Assembly (NCBI RefSeq): GCF_900112815.1 | Contig: NZ_FOND01000007.1 | Span: 156,944-220,943, forward strand | Length of the DNA: 64,000 nt | Origin: Blastococcus tunisiensis | Lineage (GTDB): Bacteria; Actinomycetota; Actinomycetes; Mycobacteriales; Geodermatophilaceae | Direction: 5' to 3' | In this document: in pieces, positions 52,588 through 63,086 of the stretch | Numbering within the stretch: the first letter of the stretch is position 1 | How the letters are laid out: each line of letters starts with the position of its first letter | Made by a program: the position numbers and the translations under genes | Notes under the pieces: model-generated | What the model was told of the DNA's origin: nothing | What the model saw: only the letters and a program-made list of their open reading frames with translations | Databases searched by the model: none

Positions 52588-54069
52588 ATGACCAGGATCG
52601 CGATCATCGGTTCCGGCTTCGGCGGGATCGCCGCCGCGGTGCGGCTCACGCAGGCCGGCTTCTCCGATCTCGTGCTGTTCGAGAAGAGCGACGACGTCGG
52701 CGGCGTGTGGCGGGAGAACACTTATCCCGGCGCGGCCTGCGACGTCCCCTCGCACCTGTACTCGCTCTCCTTCGCCCCCAAGGCCGACTGGTCGCGGCGG
52801 TTCGCGCCGCAGGCGGAGATCCACTCCTACCTGCGCGACGTCGCCCGCGACTTCGGCGTCCTCCGGCACATCCGGTTCGGCACCGAGGTGCTCGGGGCCG
52901 CCTTCGACGACGACACCGGCACCTGGCGGCTCGACCTGGCCGGTGGCGCCGAGCACGAGGCCGACGTCCTGATCACCGCCACCGGGCAGCTCAGCCGGCC
53001 GAGCACGCCGGCGATCGTCGGGCTCGACCGGTTCGAGGGCACGGCCTTCCACTCGGCGGAGTGGGACCACGACCACGACCTCACCGGCGAGCGGGTCGCC
53101 GTCCTCGGCACCGGGGCCAGCGCCATCCAGTTCGTCCCGGCCATCGCCCCCCGGACGCGGAGCCTCACCGTCTTCCAGCGCTCGGCGCCCTACGTGCTGG
53201 CCAAGCCCGACCGCGCCTACCGCGGGCGGGCGACGCAGGCCTTCGCCCGCGTGCCCGGCCTGCTGCGGCTGTCCCGCGAGGGCAACTACCTCTCCAACGA
53301 GCTGCGCTCCCTGGGCTTCAACACCGAGCCCCGGCTGCTGTTCGCGCACCGGGCCGCCTACCGCAGGCACCTGCGCGCGAGCGTGCCCGACCCCGTGCTG
53401 CGGGAGAAGCTGACGCCCACCGACCCCCTGGGCTGCAAGCGGATCCTGCTGAGCAACGACTGGTACGCAGCACTCCAGCTGCCGCACGTCGACGTCGTGA
53501 CCGACGGGATCGCCGAGGTGCGGCCGCGCTCCGTCGTCACCGCCGACGGCACCGAGCGCGAGGTCGACACGATCATCCTGGGCACCGGTTTCGCCGCCAC
53601 CGAGTTCCTCGCGCCCATGCGGATCACCGGGCGGGGTGGACGCGACCTGCACGAGCAGTGGCGGGACGGGGCCAGCGCCTACCTCGGCACCGTCGTCCCC
53701 GGGTTCCCGAACCTGTTCGTGCTCTACGGCCCGAACACCAACCTGGGCCACAACTCGATCCTGGTGATGCTCGAAGCGCAGGTCGGCTGGGTCGTGCAGG
53801 CCGTCCGGGCGCTGGCCGAGGGGCGGGTGCGCCGGCTGGAGGTCCGCCGCGACGTCGCCGAGGCCTTCGACGCGTGGGTGCAGGAGCGGGTCGGGCACAC
53901 CGTCTTCGCCGGCGGCTGCCGCAGCTGGTACCTGACCGAGAGCGGTCGGAACACGCAGAACTGGCCGGCGTCCACGCTGACCTTCCGGCGCCGGTTGCGC
54001 CGCCTCCGGCTCGAGGAGTTCGAGCCGGCCCCGGTTCCCGTCGCAGGAGGCGCCCGTGCCCAGGACTGA
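52588..54069 (+). CDS. Baeyer-Villiger-type flavin monooxygenase
   Basis: The 493-residue protein has an amino-terminal FAD site IIGSGFGGIAAAV, the fingerprint FEGTAFHSAEWD (F-x-G-x-x-x-H-x-x-x-W-D) and a second Rossmann site VLGTGASAIQFVP for NADPH. Members insert oxygen into ketones, often of steroids or terpenes. It is the third catabolic gene of the operon. Confidence 0.92.
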   Translation: MTRIAIIGSGFGGIAAAVRLTQAGFSDLVLFEKSDDVGGVWRENTYPGAACDVPSHLYSLSFAPKADWSRRFAPQAEIHSYLRDVARDFGVLRHIRFGTEVLGAAFDDDTGTWRLDLAGGAEHEADVLITATGQLSRPSTPAIVGLDRFEGTAFHSAEWDHDHDLTGERVAVLGTGASAIQFVPAIAPRTRSLTVFQRSAPYVLAKPDRAYRGRATQAFARVPGLLRLSREGNYLSNELRSLGFNTEPRLLFAHRAAYRRHLRASVPDPVLREKLTPTDPLGCKRILLSNDWYAALQLPHVDVVTDGIAEVRPRSVVTADGTEREVDTIILGTGFAATEFLAPMRITGRGGRDLHEQWRDGASAYLGTVVPGFPNLFVLYGPNTNLGHNSILVMLEAQVGWVVQAVRALAEGRVRRLEVRRDVAEAFDAWVQERVGHTVFAGGCRSWYLTESGRNTQNWPASTLTFRRRLRRLRLEEFEPAPVPVAGGARAQD

Positions 54070-55807
54070 GCACACCGACGTCGTCGTCGTCGGCAGCGGG
54101 TTCGGCGGCAGCACCGCCGCGCTCCGGCTGACCGAGAAGGGATACCGGGTCACGGTGCTGGAGGCCGGGCGCCGGTTCGCCGACGACGAGCTGCCCCGGA
54201 CGTCGTGGGACCTGCGCCGCTACCTCTGGGCGCCGCAGCTCGGGTGCTACGGCGTCCAGCGGATCCACCTGCTGCCCGACGTCCTCGTCATGGCCGGGGC
54301 GGGGGTGGGGGGCGGCTCGCTGAACTACGCGAACACGCTCTACCAGCCGCCGGCGGCGTTCTTCCGGGACCCGCAGTGGGCCGGGATCACGGACTGGCAG
54401 GCCGAGCTCGCGCCCTACTACGAGCAGGCCTCGCGGATGCTCGGCGTGACCACCAACCCGACGACCACGGCCGCCGACGAGATCTTCCGCGAGGTGGCCG
54501 AGGAGATGGGCGTGGGCCACACCGTCGTCCCCACCCCCGTCGGCGTCTTCTACGGCGAGCCGGGCGTGACCGTGCCCGACCCGTTCTTCGGCGGCGCCGG
54601 CCCGGAGCGCACCGGCTGCACCGAGTGCGGCTCGTGCATGACCGGCTGCCGGGTGGGCGCCAAGAACACCCTGGTGAAGAACTACCTGCACCTGGCCGAG
54701 CGCGGCGGGGCCGTGGTGCACCCGATGACCACGGTGACCTCGGTCCGCCTCCGGCCGGACGGCGGGTACGAGGTGGAGACCCGGCGCACGGGCGCGTGGC
54801 TCGGGAAGCGCACCGTGCGCCGGTGGACCTGCGACCAGGTCGTGCTCGCGGCGGGCACCTACGGCACCCAGCGGCTGCTGCACGCCATGAAGGACGCCGG
54901 CACGCTGCCGGCGCTGTCCCCGCGCCTGGGGCACCAGACCCGCACGAACTCCGAGGCGGTGCTGGCCGCGACCGGACGCCGCGGCGGGCCCACCGACTAC
55001 AGCCGTGGCGTGGCGATCACGTCCTCGTTCCACCTCGACGAGCACACCCACGTCGAGCCGGTGCGCTACGGCAGGGGCAGCAACGCGATCGGCCTCCTGC
55101 AGACCGTGCTGGTCGACGGCGGCGGCCGGCTGCCCCGCTGGCTGGCGGCGATCGGGGTGGTCCTCCGGAACCCGGCGGCGTTCGCGCGCAGCCTGTCGGT
55201 GCGCGGCTGGTCGGAGCGGACGCTGATCGCGCTGGTCATGCAGACCCGCGACAACAGCATCGTGGTCTCCGGTCGGTCGGGGCGGTGGGGCGGGAGAGTG
55301 CCCGCCAGGTTCGGCCGGCGGCTGACCAGCCGGCCCGGACCGGGGGAGCCGGTGCCCACCTGGATCCCCGGTGGCCACGAGGCGGTCCGCCGGATCGCGG
55401 CGAAGATCGGCGGCGACCCGGGCGGTGCGTTCACCGACCTGGCGAACATCCCGATGACGGCGCACTTCCTCGGTGGCTGCGCCATCGGCGCCACCCCGGA
55501 GGAGGGCGTCGTCGATCCCTACCACCGGGTGCACGGCTACCCGGGCCTGTCGGTGGTCGATGGGTCGGCGGTGTCGGCGAACCTGGGGGTCAACCCGTCG
55601 CTGACGATCACCGCACAGGCCGAGCGCGCCGCGGCGCTGTGGCCGAACACGGGGGAGACCGACCCTCGGCCGGCGCCCGGAGAGCCCTACCGCCCCGTCG
55701 CGCCGGTGCCGCCGCGGCACCCGGTCGTGCCCGCGCACGCGCACGGGGCGCTCCGGCTGCTCCCGCTGACGGTCGTGCAGCGGTCGGCAGCGGCAGACGT
55801 GGACTGA
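54056..55807 (+). CDS. GMC oxidoreductase (ChoD-like)
   Basis: The 583-residue flavoprotein has [17 protein letters not shown], the [13 protein letters not shown] signature and a Cys cluster [17 protein letters not shown]. Near the end are [12 protein letters not shown] and [20 protein letters not shown]. Family members, including ChoD, oxidise sterol or aliphatic alcohols. The start overlaps the monooxygenase gene by 14 bases. Together these enzymes point to sterol- or terpene-like substrates. Confidence 0.88.
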   Translation: MPRTEHTDVVVVGSGFGGSTAALRLTEKGYRVTVLEAGRRFADDELPRTSWDLRRYLWAPQLGCYGVQRIHLLPDVLVMAGAGVGGGSLNYANTLYQPPAAFFRDPQWAGITDWQAELAPYYEQASRMLGVTTNPTTTAADEIFREVAEEMGVGHTVVPTPVGVFYGEPGVTVPDPFFGGAGPERTGCTECGSCMTGCRVGAKNTLVKNYLHLAERGGAVVHPMTTVTSVRLRPDGGYEVETRRTGAWLGKRTVRRWTCDQVVLAAGTYGTQRLLHAMKDAGTLPALSPRLGHQTRTNSEAVLAATGRRGGPTDYSRGVAITSSFHLDEHTHVEPVRYGRGSNAIGLLQTVLVDGGGRLPRWLAAIGVVLRNPAAFARSLSVRGWSERTLIALVMQTRDNSIVVSGRSGRWGGRVPARFGRRLTSRPGPGEPVPTWIPGGHEAVRRIAAKIGGDPGGAFTDLANIPMTAHFLGGCAIGATPEEGVVDPYHRVHGYPGLSVVDGSAVSANLGVNPSLTITAQAERAAALWPNTGETDPRPAPGEPYRPVAPVPPRHPVVPAHAHGALRLLPLTVVQRSAAADVD

Positions 55808-55856
55808 CTCCACCGATTGTGCTCAACACGGCCGTGCGGATGCCGATAGCCGGAGG

Positions 55857-57185
55857 GTGACGACCACTCTCGCCGAGCCGACGACGCCTCGGCCCACCGG
55901 CTTCTGGGCCACCATCCCCCGCGGCGTCCAGCTGGACGAGGCGAGTTTCCGGTCCCGGCACCGGATCATCGCCGGGGTCCTGGCGGTGCACCCGCCCGTC
56001 CTGCTGGGCATCGGCTACTGGCAGCACCACACGCACGGGGTCGGGCTCTGGCTGGAGCTCGCCGGGATCGTCGCCCTGACCGTGCTCGGGTACGTGCTGC
56101 GCAGCCAGGTGCTGCGGGCGAGCGCGGTGGGCGTCGGCCTGATGCTCTCGGCCGGCACGCTGGTGCACGTCAGCGGCGGGCTGACCGACATGCACATCTG
56201 GTTCTACGCCCTGCTGGCCCTCGTCGCGCTGTACCAGTCGTGGGCGCCGTTCCTGCTCGCCGTGGCCTTCGTCGCCGTCCACCACGGCACCATGAGCCTG
56301 GTCATGCCGGAGATGGTCTACTCCACCCCGCTGGCGCTGGAGTACCCGCTGCTGTTCGCCCTGCTGCACGCGGTGTTCCTGCTCGCCGAGGCGACGTTCC
56401 TCGCCTACGGGTGGAAGTTCACCGAGGAGGCCGACCGCGGCCGCCGGGCCGAGCAGGCCCGGGCCGAGGAGCAGGCGCTGGCCCAGGCCGCCGCGCAGGG
56501 GGAGCTCGCCGACGAGCGCGCCCGAGCCGCCGAGGGCGCCGCGGCCGAGCTCGCGCAGCGGACCCAGCGCACCGCCCTGCTGGAGCACCAGCTCGCCGAG
56601 CTGGTCGACGCCGGCCGGCGGCTGGACGGCAACGTGGGGACGGCGACGTCGGTCATGGCCGGCCTGCGCGATGCGATCGCCGAGATCGCCGCCGCGGCCA
56701 GCTCCGCCACGACGACGGCCAACCAGGCCAGTGAGGGGTCCCGCGAGAGCGCGGCGACGGTCCAGCGGCTGGCGGAGACGATGGCCGAGATCGACCAGAT
56801 CGCCGGCAGCATCTCCACCATCGCCGACCAGACCAACCTGCTCGCGCTCAACGCCACCATCGAGTCGGCCCGCGCCGGCGAGGCCGGTAAGGGCTTCGCC
56901 GTCGTCGCGGGCGAGGTGAAGGACCTCGCTGGGGAGACGGCCAAGGCCACCGAGCGGATCCGCCGGGTCGTCGACGCGGTGCGCGGTGACGTCGAGGCGG
57001 CCGGCGCGGCGCTGAGCGGCGTGCAGGAGGTCATCCAGGGCGTCGTCGAGGCGCAGACCACGATCGCCGCCGCCGTCGAGGAGCAGAGCGCCTCGACCGC
57101 CCAGGCCCAGGACGCCATCGTCGGCGCCTCCCACGAGGCCACCCGCATGGCGGCCGACCTGCAGCGCATCGTCGACGGGGTCTGA
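55857..57185 (+). CDS. Methyl-accepting chemotaxis-type sensor
   Basis: The 442-residue protein has five or six amino-terminal membrane helices (about 45-190) and then a coiled-coil signalling domain with [20 protein letters not shown], the conserved hairpin tip. It lacks a large external ligand domain and a clear HAMP. A role in sensing through the membrane domain is likely; no chemotaxis genes are adjacent. Confidence 0.85.
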   Translation: MTTTLAEPTTPRPTGFWATIPRGVQLDEASFRSRHRIIAGVLAVHPPVLLGIGYWQHHTHGVGLWLELAGIVALTVLGYVLRSQVLRASAVGVGLMLSAGTLVHVSGGLTDMHIWFYALLALVALYQSWAPFLLAVAFVAVHHGTMSLVMPEMVYSTPLALEYPLLFALLHAVFLLAEATFLAYGWKFTEEADRGRRAEQARAEEQALAQAAAQGELADERARAAEGAAAELAQRTQRTALLEHQLAELVDAGRRLDGNVGTATSVMAGLRDAIAEIAAAASSATTTANQASEGSRESAATVQRLAETMAEIDQIAGSISTIADQTNLLALNATIESARAGEAGKGFAVVAGEVKDLAGETAKATERIRRVVDAVRGDVEAAGAALSGVQEVIQGVVEAQTTIAAAVEEQSASTAQAQDAIVGASHEATRMAADLQRIVDGV

Positions 57186-57213
57186 TCGCTCGGTCCGCCG
57201 GAAGACCCTGGCG

Positions 57214-57236
57214 CATATACCCCCGAGGGGTATATG
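57214..57236. promoter_or_regulatory. CsoR-type copper operator
   Basis: CATATACCCC and GGGGTATATG form a perfect inverted repeat with a 3-base spacer, 24 bases before the copper-ATPase start. The core TATACCCC...GGGGTATA is the recognised CsoR operator, released by Cu(I). Confidence 0.85.
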
Positions 57237-57259
57237 TTCCGGGTCGGAGGTGGACGGTC

Positions 57260-59551
57260 ATGTCAGATCCCACGAATCGCCCCGGTCCTACCGCGGGGCC
57301 TCGGCACGTCAGCACGGCGCACGACCACGACGGCACCCACGGGCAGGGCATGCCGGTCGCGGGTGGCGGGGCCGGTCCGGGTGCGGAGGTCACCGACCCG
57401 CTGGCCGCCGCGGGACGGCCCGCGCCCGGCGAGCACCCCGGGACGCCGGAGGGCCACGGGTCCGGCCACGGTGGCCACGAGTCCGGCCACGGTGGCCACG
57501 GGTCCGGCCACGGCGGTCACGGGTCCGGCCACGGCGACCACGTGGCCATGTTCCGGCGGCTGTTCTGGATCATGCTCGTGCTCGCGGTGCCGACGGTGCT
57601 GCTCAGCGAGATGTTCGCCTCGATCGTCGGCTACCGGCTTCCTGATGTCCCGGGCCTCGAGTGGGTCGCGCCGGTGCTCGGCACCGTCGTGTACGTCTGG
57701 GGTGGGCGCCCCTTCCTCACCGGTGCGGTCGGTGAGATCAGGGTCCGTCAGCCCGGGATGATGCTGCTGATCGGCATGGCCATCACGGTGGCCTTCGTGG
57801 CCTCCTGGGGGGCCGTCCTGGGTGTGCTCTCCCACGAGCTGGACTTCTGGTGGGAGCTAACCCTGCTCGTGGTCATCATGCTGCTCGGGCACTGGCTGGA
57901 GATGCGCTCGCTGGCGCAGACGTCCTCCGCCCTGGACTCGCTGGCCGCGCTACTGCCCGACGAGGCGGAGAAGGTCGTCGGTGACCAGGTCGTCGCCGTC
58001 CCGCCGGCCGAGCTGGCCAGCGGTGACGTGGTCATCGTCCGGCCGGGCGGCCGGGTGCCGGCCGACGGGGAGGTCGTCGAGGGTACGGCCGACGTCGACG
58101 AGTCGATGATCACCGGGGAGTCGAAGCCCGTCCGGCGCGGCCCGGGCGACCCCGTGGTGGCCGGCACGGTGGCCACCGACACCGCGCTGCGGGTGCGGGT
58201 CACCGCGGTCGGGGACGACACGGCACTGGCCGGCATCCAGCGGCTCGTCGCCGAGGCGCAGTCCTCCTCGACCCGCGCCCAACTGCTCGCGGACCGGGCC
58301 GCCGGATGGCTGTTCTGGTACGCCCTCGGTGCGGCGGCGATCACCGCTGTCGTCTGGTCGGCCTACGGGGCTCCGGAGGACTCGATCACCCGCGTCGTCA
58401 CCGTCCTGGTGATCGCCTGCCCGCACGCGTTGGGGCTGGCGATCCCGCTGGTGGTCTCCATCTCCACCGAGCGTGCCGCGAAGGGGGGCGTGCTGGTCAA
58501 GGACCGGGCCGCGCTCGAGCGGATGCGCACCATCGACACGGTCCTGTTCGACAAGACCGGCACGCTGACCAGGGGCGAGCCGACGGTCGAGCACGTCGTC
58601 GGCGTCGGCGTCTCGGACGACGAGGTGCTCGCGCTCGCGGCCGCTGCGGAGTCCGACAGCGAGCACCCGCTCGCCCGGGCCGTCGTCGCCGCGGCGCGGC
58701 GCCGCGGGCTCAGCATCCCGGCGGCCACGGGCTTCCGGGCGTCGGCAGCCGTCGGGGTCACGGCCACGGTCGACGGACGCACGGTGGCCGTCGGCGGCCC
58801 GCACCTGCTCGCCGAGCACCACCTGGCGCCGATGCCGGCCGCGCAACCGTGGGCGGCCGCGGGTGCGACGGTGCTGCACGTCCTCGTCGACGGCGCCGTC
58901 CTCGGGACACTCGCCCTGGCCGACGAGGTGCGGCAGGAGTCGCGGGAGGCGGTCGACGCCCTGCACGCCCTCGGGATTGAGGTCGTGATGATCACCGGCG
59001 ACGCCGAACCGGTCGCGCGGGCGGTCGCGGCCGACCTCGGCATCGACCAGGTGTTCGCCGGTGTGCGCCCGGAGAACAAGAGCGAGAAGGTGGCGGAGCT
59101 GCAGCGCCAGGGCCGGACGGTGACCATGGTCGGTGACGGTGTCAACGACGCTCCCGCGCTCGCGCAGGCCGACGTCGGGATCGCCATCGGCGCGGGCACC
59201 GACGTCGCCATCGCATCGGCCGGCGTCATCCTCGCCTCCGACGATCCCCGCTCTGTGCTCTCGGTGATCGAGCTGTCCCGCGCCGGCTACCGGAAGATGA
59301 CGCAGAACCTCTGGTGGGCCGCCGGCTACAACCTGGCCGCGGTGCCGCTCGCGGCCGGGGTGCTCGCCCCGGTGGGGTTCGTCCTGCCCATGGAGGTCGG
59401 CGCCCTGCTGATGTCGCTGTCCACGGTCGTCGTCGCCCTCAACGCCCAGCTCCTGCGGAGGCTCGACCTCCGCCCGGAGGCCGGTGTCGCGGCCGGCGGC
59501 GCCCGGTCGGTCCCGGCCGGACGGCAGCCGGCGGCGGCCGGGCACCGCTGA
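57260..59551 (+). CDS. copB: Copper-transporting P1B-type ATPase (CopB group)
   Basis: The 763-residue protein has a His/Gly-rich amino-terminal extension (about 65-95, GHGSGHGGH repeats) and a membrane core with CPH in [13 protein letters not shown]. It also has phosphorylation site [10 protein letters not shown] and the [14 protein letters not shown] hinge. CPH instead of CPC places it in the CopB/P1B-3 group, which exports copper or silver. A CsoR-type operator precedes it, predicting copper induction. Confidence 0.9.
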   Translation: MSDPTNRPGPTAGPRHVSTAHDHDGTHGQGMPVAGGGAGPGAEVTDPLAAAGRPAPGEHPGTPEGHGSGHGGHESGHGGHGSGHGGHGSGHGDHVAMFRRLFWIMLVLAVPTVLLSEMFASIVGYRLPDVPGLEWVAPVLGTVVYVWGGRPFLTGAVGEIRVRQPGMMLLIGMAITVAFVASWGAVLGVLSHELDFWWELTLLVVIMLLGHWLEMRSLAQTSSALDSLAALLPDEAEKVVGDQVVAVPPAELASGDVVIVRPGGRVPADGEVVEGTADVDESMITGESKPVRRGPGDPVVAGTVATDTALRVRVTAVGDDTALAGIQRLVAEAQSSSTRAQLLADRAAGWLFWYALGAAAITAVVWSAYGAPEDSITRVVTVLVIACPHALGLAIPLVVSISTERAAKGGVLVKDRAALERMRTIDTVLFDKTGTLTRGEPTVEHVVGVGVSDDEVLALAAAAESDSEHPLARAVVAAARRRGLSIPAATGFRASAAVGVTATVDGRTVAVGGPHLLAEHHLAPMPAAQPWAAAGATVLHVLVDGAVLGTLALADEVRQESREAVDALHALGIEVVMITGDAEPVARAVAADLGIDQVFAGVRPENKSEKVAELQRQGRTVTMVGDGVNDAPALAQADVGIAIGAGTDVAIASAGVILASDDPRSVLSVIELSRAGYRKMTQNLWWAAGYNLAAVPLAAGVLAPVGFVLPMEVGALLMSLSTVVVALNAQLLRRLDLRPEAGVAAGGARSVPAGRQPAAAGHR
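57452..57535 (+). repeat. Four 21-bp repeats encoding a His-rich copper-binding tail
   Basis: Four near-identical units (ggccacgggtccggccacgg plus one base) encode Gly-His-Gly-Ser-Gly-His-Gly. The number may vary between strains and would change the histidine count. Confidence 0.85.
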
Positions 59552-59705
59552 GCGGTCGGCCGCCGGGCAGGCGATGAGCCGTCCGGCGACCGGCGCCGCA
59601 GCGGCGAGCACCGACCGGCCGGGTCATCGGCGCAGCCGGTCCCCATACGCTGGCAGGCACCACGGCAGCGCCGGAAACGGCGGAGCACGGCGACAGGGAG
59701 TCGGC

Positions 59706-61337
59706 ATGGACATCACCCGGACCGCGGAATGGCAGGCGCTCGCCGAGCACCACCGGGCGATCGAGGACCAGACCCTGCGGACGCTGTTCGCCGAGGACCC
59801 CGAGCGGGCGGCGCGGATGACGGGCCGGGTCGGCGACCTGCTCGTCGACTACTCCAAGCACCGGGTCACCGACGAGACGCTGCGCCTGCTGGTCGCGCTC
59901 GCCGCGCGTGCCGGCCTGCGCGAGCGGATCGACGCGATGTTCCGCGGGGAGCACGTCAACACCACCGAGGACCGCGCCGTGCTGCACGTGGCGCTGCGCA
60001 TGCCGGCCGACGAGGACCTGGTGGTGGACGGCCAGCACGTCGTCCGCGACGTGCACGAGGTGCTCGGGCGGATGCGCTCCTTCGCCGACCGGGTGCGCTC
60101 CGGGGAATGGCGCGGGCACACCGGCCGGCCGATCCGGGCGGTGGTCAACATCGGCATCGGTGGCTCCGACCTCGGGCCGGCCATGGCCTACACGGCGCTG
60201 CGCGACCACACCGACCGGGAGCTGACCGTCCGCTTCGTCTCCAACATCGACCCGACGGACTTCGCGGAGGCCACCCGCGACCTCGACCCGGCCGAGACGC
60301 TCTTCGTGGTCAGCTCCAAGACGTTCACGACGCTGGAGACCCTGACCAACGCCGCGGTCGCCCGCGACTGGCTGCTCCGGGGCCTGGGCGTGGACGACGC
60401 CGCGGTGGCGAGGCACTTCGTGGCGGTGTCGACCAACACCGACGCCGTCCGGGATTTCGGCATCGACCCGGAGAACATGTTCGGCTTCTGGGACTGGGTC
60501 GGCGGGCGCTACTCCATGACCTCCGCCATCGGGCTGTCCCTCATGGTGGCGATCGGGCCGGAGGCTTACGACGAGCTGCTCGCCGGGTGCCACGCCGTCG
60601 ACGAGCACCTCCGCACCGCCCCGCTGGAGGCCAACGTCCCGGTGCTGCTCGGGCTGCTGAACGTCTGGTACCGCAACTTCTTCGGCGCCCAGTCGCACGC
60701 GGTGCTGCCCTACAGTCAGTACCTGTCCCGGCTGCCGGCCTACCTGCAGCAGCTGACGATGGAGAGCAACGGCAAGTCCGTCCGCGCGGACGGGGAGCCG
60801 GTGCCCACCGCCACCGGCGAGGTGTACTGGGGCGAACCGGGCACCAACGGCCAGCACGCCTTCCACCAGCTGCTGCACCAGGGGACGACCCTCATCCCCG
60901 CTGACTTCATCGGTTTCGGGGAGCCGGCCCACGACATCGGCGAGATGCACGACCTGCTGATGGCGAACATGTTCGCCCAGGCCGCGGCCCTCGCCTTCGG
61001 CCGCACCGCGGAGGAGGTGGCCGCCGACGGCACGCCGCCGTCGGTGGTGCCGCACAAGGTGATGCCCGGCAACCGGCCGAGCTCGATGATCCTGGCGCCG
61101 CGGCTGACCCCGGGGGTCCTGGGGCAGCTGATCGCGCTGTACGAGCACGTGGTCCTCACCCAGGGCGTGATCTGGCAGATCGACTCCTTCGACCAGTGGG
61201 GTGTCGAGCTCGGCAAGGTGATGGCCCGCGAGCTCGCGCCGGCCCTGACCGGCGCGGAACCGGTGGCCGTGGACCAGGACGGGTCCACGGCCGCCCTGGT
61301 GGCCGAGTACCGGCGGATGCGGGGCCGGGCGACCTGA
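59706..61337 (+). CDS. pgi: Glucose-6-phosphate isomerase
   Basis: The 543-residue protein has [15 protein letters not shown] and [12 protein letters not shown], and the active-site stretches including [16 protein letters not shown] and [14 protein letters not shown]. It converts glucose-6-phosphate and fructose-6-phosphate. ATG 59706 is preceded by cagggagtcggc. Confidence 0.95.
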   Translation: MDITRTAEWQALAEHHRAIEDQTLRTLFAEDPERAARMTGRVGDLLVDYSKHRVTDETLRLLVALAARAGLRERIDAMFRGEHVNTTEDRAVLHVALRMPADEDLVVDGQHVVRDVHEVLGRMRSFADRVRSGEWRGHTGRPIRAVVNIGIGGSDLGPAMAYTALRDHTDRELTVRFVSNIDPTDFAEATRDLDPAETLFVVSSKTFTTLETLTNAAVARDWLLRGLGVDDAAVARHFVAVSTNTDAVRDFGIDPENMFGFWDWVGGRYSMTSAIGLSLMVAIGPEAYDELLAGCHAVDEHLRTAPLEANVPVLLGLLNVWYRNFFGAQSHAVLPYSQYLSRLPAYLQQLTMESNGKSVRADGEPVPTATGEVYWGEPGTNGQHAFHQLLHQGTTLIPADFIGFGEPAHDIGEMHDLLMANMFAQAAALAFGRTAEEVAADGTPPSVVPHKVMPGNRPSSMILAPRLTPGVLGQLIALYEHVVLTQGVIWQIDSFDQWGVELGKVMARELAPALTGAEPVAVDQDGSTAALVAEYRRMRGRAT

Positions 61338-61453
61338 GCCCCGGCGCACGGCCGGGGGCGCGGTCCCGCCCGGGCGTGTCCCGGTGGAGATGCCGCCGCC
61401 GGGACGACGTGGTCACATAGCGCGACCCATCTCTCTCCGGACCGGGGCGGAAC

Positions 61454-62860
61454 ATGGCCGAGACCACGGGCACCCAGGAGCAGTACAACACCGTCCGGGC
61501 CATCCACCTGGCCGCCGTCGCCGCGCTCGGCGGCTTCCTGTTCGGCTACGACACGGCCGTGATCAACGGCGCCGTCGTGGCGCTGCGCGGGGACTTCGCG
61601 ATGGGCGCCGGCCTCACCGGCTTCGTCGTCGCCTCGGCCCTCCTCGGTGCGGCGCTGGGCGCGTGGGGCGCGGGCCGGGTGGCCGACCGGTACGGCCGCA
61701 TCCGGGTCATGTTCGGGGCCGCGGTGCTGTTCATCAGCAGCGCCTTCGGCTCCGGCCTGGCCTTCGGCCCGATCGACCTGACCGTCTGGCGGGTGGTCGG
61801 CGGCATCGCGGTGGGCGCCGCCTCGGTCATCGCGCCGGCCTACATCGCCGAGATCTCGCCGGCCCCGATCCGCGGCCGGCTCGGCTCGCTGCAGCAGCTG
61901 GCGATCGTCACCGGCATCTTCATCTCGCTGCTGGTCGACGCCCTGCTGGCCAACCTCGCGGGCGGGGCGGCCGAGGACCTGGCCTTCGGCCTGCAGGCCT
62001 GGCGCTGGATGTTCATCGCCGAGGCCCTGCCGGGCCTGGTCTACCTGGTGATGTGCCTGACCATCCCGGAGTCCCCGCGGTACCTCGTCGCCCAGGGGGA
62101 GCCGAAGGAGGCGCGCCGGGCGCTCGGCCGGGTGCTCACGGCCGGGGTGGACCACCGGATCTCCGAGATCGAGCGCACGGTGCAGGCCGAGGAGCGGCGC
62201 AAGGCGAGCTTCGCCGACCTGCGGGGGCACGTCCTCGGCCTCAAGCCGATCGTCTGGGTGGGGATCCTGCTGTCGGTCTTCCAGCAGGCCGTCGGGATCA
62301 ACGTGATCTTCTACTACAGCACCGCGCTGTGGCAGCAGGTCGGCTTCAGCGAGTCCGACGCCCTCACGATCACCGTGATCACGTCCGTCACCAACATCGT
62401 GGTGACGCTGGTCGCCATCGCCACGATCGACAAGGTGGGCCGGCGGATCCTGCTGCTCGTCGGATCGGCGGGGATGGCGCTGAGCCTGGGCACGCTGGCC
62501 TGGATGTTCGGCACCGCGCCGGTGGTGGACGGCGAGCCGTTGCTCGGCGACACGGCGGGAATCGTGGCGCTGGTCGCGGCCAACCTCTTCGTCGTCTTCT
62601 TCGGGGTGTCGTGGGGCCCGGTGGTCTGGGTGCTGCTCGGCGAGATGTTCAACAACCGGATCCGCGCCGGTGCTCTCGGCCTGGCCGCGTCGGCCCAGTG
62701 GGTCAGCAACTTCGTGATCTCCCAGACGTTCCCGGTGCTGGCCGGCATCGCGCTGTCGCTGGCCTACGGGCTCTACACCGCGTTCGCCGTCCTCTCCTTC
62801 TTCTTCGTCGCGAAGTTCGTCCGGGAGACGAAGGGCCGCCAGCTGGAGGACATGGAGTAG
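61454..62860 (+). CDS. MFS sugar porter
   Basis: The 468-residue protein has 12 membrane helices, GRVADRYGRIRV between helices 2 and 3, PESPRYLV after helix 6, and GRRILLLVGSAGM-type motifs. These are the family signatures of hexose/pentose:H+ symporters. Neighbouring pgi fits a sugar-uptake context. Confidence 0.9.
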   Translation: MAETTGTQEQYNTVRAIHLAAVAALGGFLFGYDTAVINGAVVALRGDFAMGAGLTGFVVASALLGAALGAWGAGRVADRYGRIRVMFGAAVLFISSAFGSGLAFGPIDLTVWRVVGGIAVGAASVIAPAYIAEISPAPIRGRLGSLQQLAIVTGIFISLLVDALLANLAGGAAEDLAFGLQAWRWMFIAEALPGLVYLVMCLTIPESPRYLVAQGEPKEARRALGRVLTAGVDHRISEIERTVQAEERRKASFADLRGHVLGLKPIVWVGILLSVFQQAVGINVIFYYSTALWQQVGFSESDALTITVITSVTNIVVTLVAIATIDKVGRRILLLVGSAGMALSLGTLAWMFGTAPVVDGEPLLGDTAGIVALVAANLFVVFFGVSWGPVVWVLLGEMFNNRIRAGALGLAASAQWVSNFVISQTFPVLAGIALSLAYGLYTAFAVLSFFFVAKFVRETKGRQLEDME

Positions 62861-62876
62861 CAGCCGGCCGGGTCCC

Positions 62877-62906
62877 GGCGGCCCGCCTGCCGGCCGGCGG
62901 GCCGCC
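62877..62906 (+). terminator. Terminator hairpin after the sugar porter
   Basis: Perfect 11-base arms ggcggcccgcc and ggcgggccgcc with an 8-base loop, shortly after the stop. Confidence 0.75.
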
Positions 62907-62918
62907 CCTGACCGGCCG

Positions 62919-63086
62919 TCACCTGCGTACGGCGTCGGCGTGGCGGCGCACCGCGGGCCGCGCGGCCAGCTCGACGACCTCCCCGACGACCCAGACGGCG
63001 GGCGGGCGGACCGACTCCTCGCCCGGCGTCCTCGGATCGTCGAGCGTGCAGACGACGGCGTTGTCCGCGGGCAGCCGCGGACCGTC
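62919..63086 (-). pseudogene. C-terminal remnant of a cobA-like (SUMT) gene
   Basis: Directly after the HNH stop, the same minus-strand frame continues as DNAVVCTLDDPRTPGEESVR and then PPAVWVVGEVVELAARPAV, ending at a stop in 62919. This is the typical end of uroporphyrinogen-III C-methyltransferases (PPA-VVGEVV). The rest of the gene is absent, so this is a remnant, apparently truncated when the DUF222/HNH gene was acquired. Confidence 0.65.
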
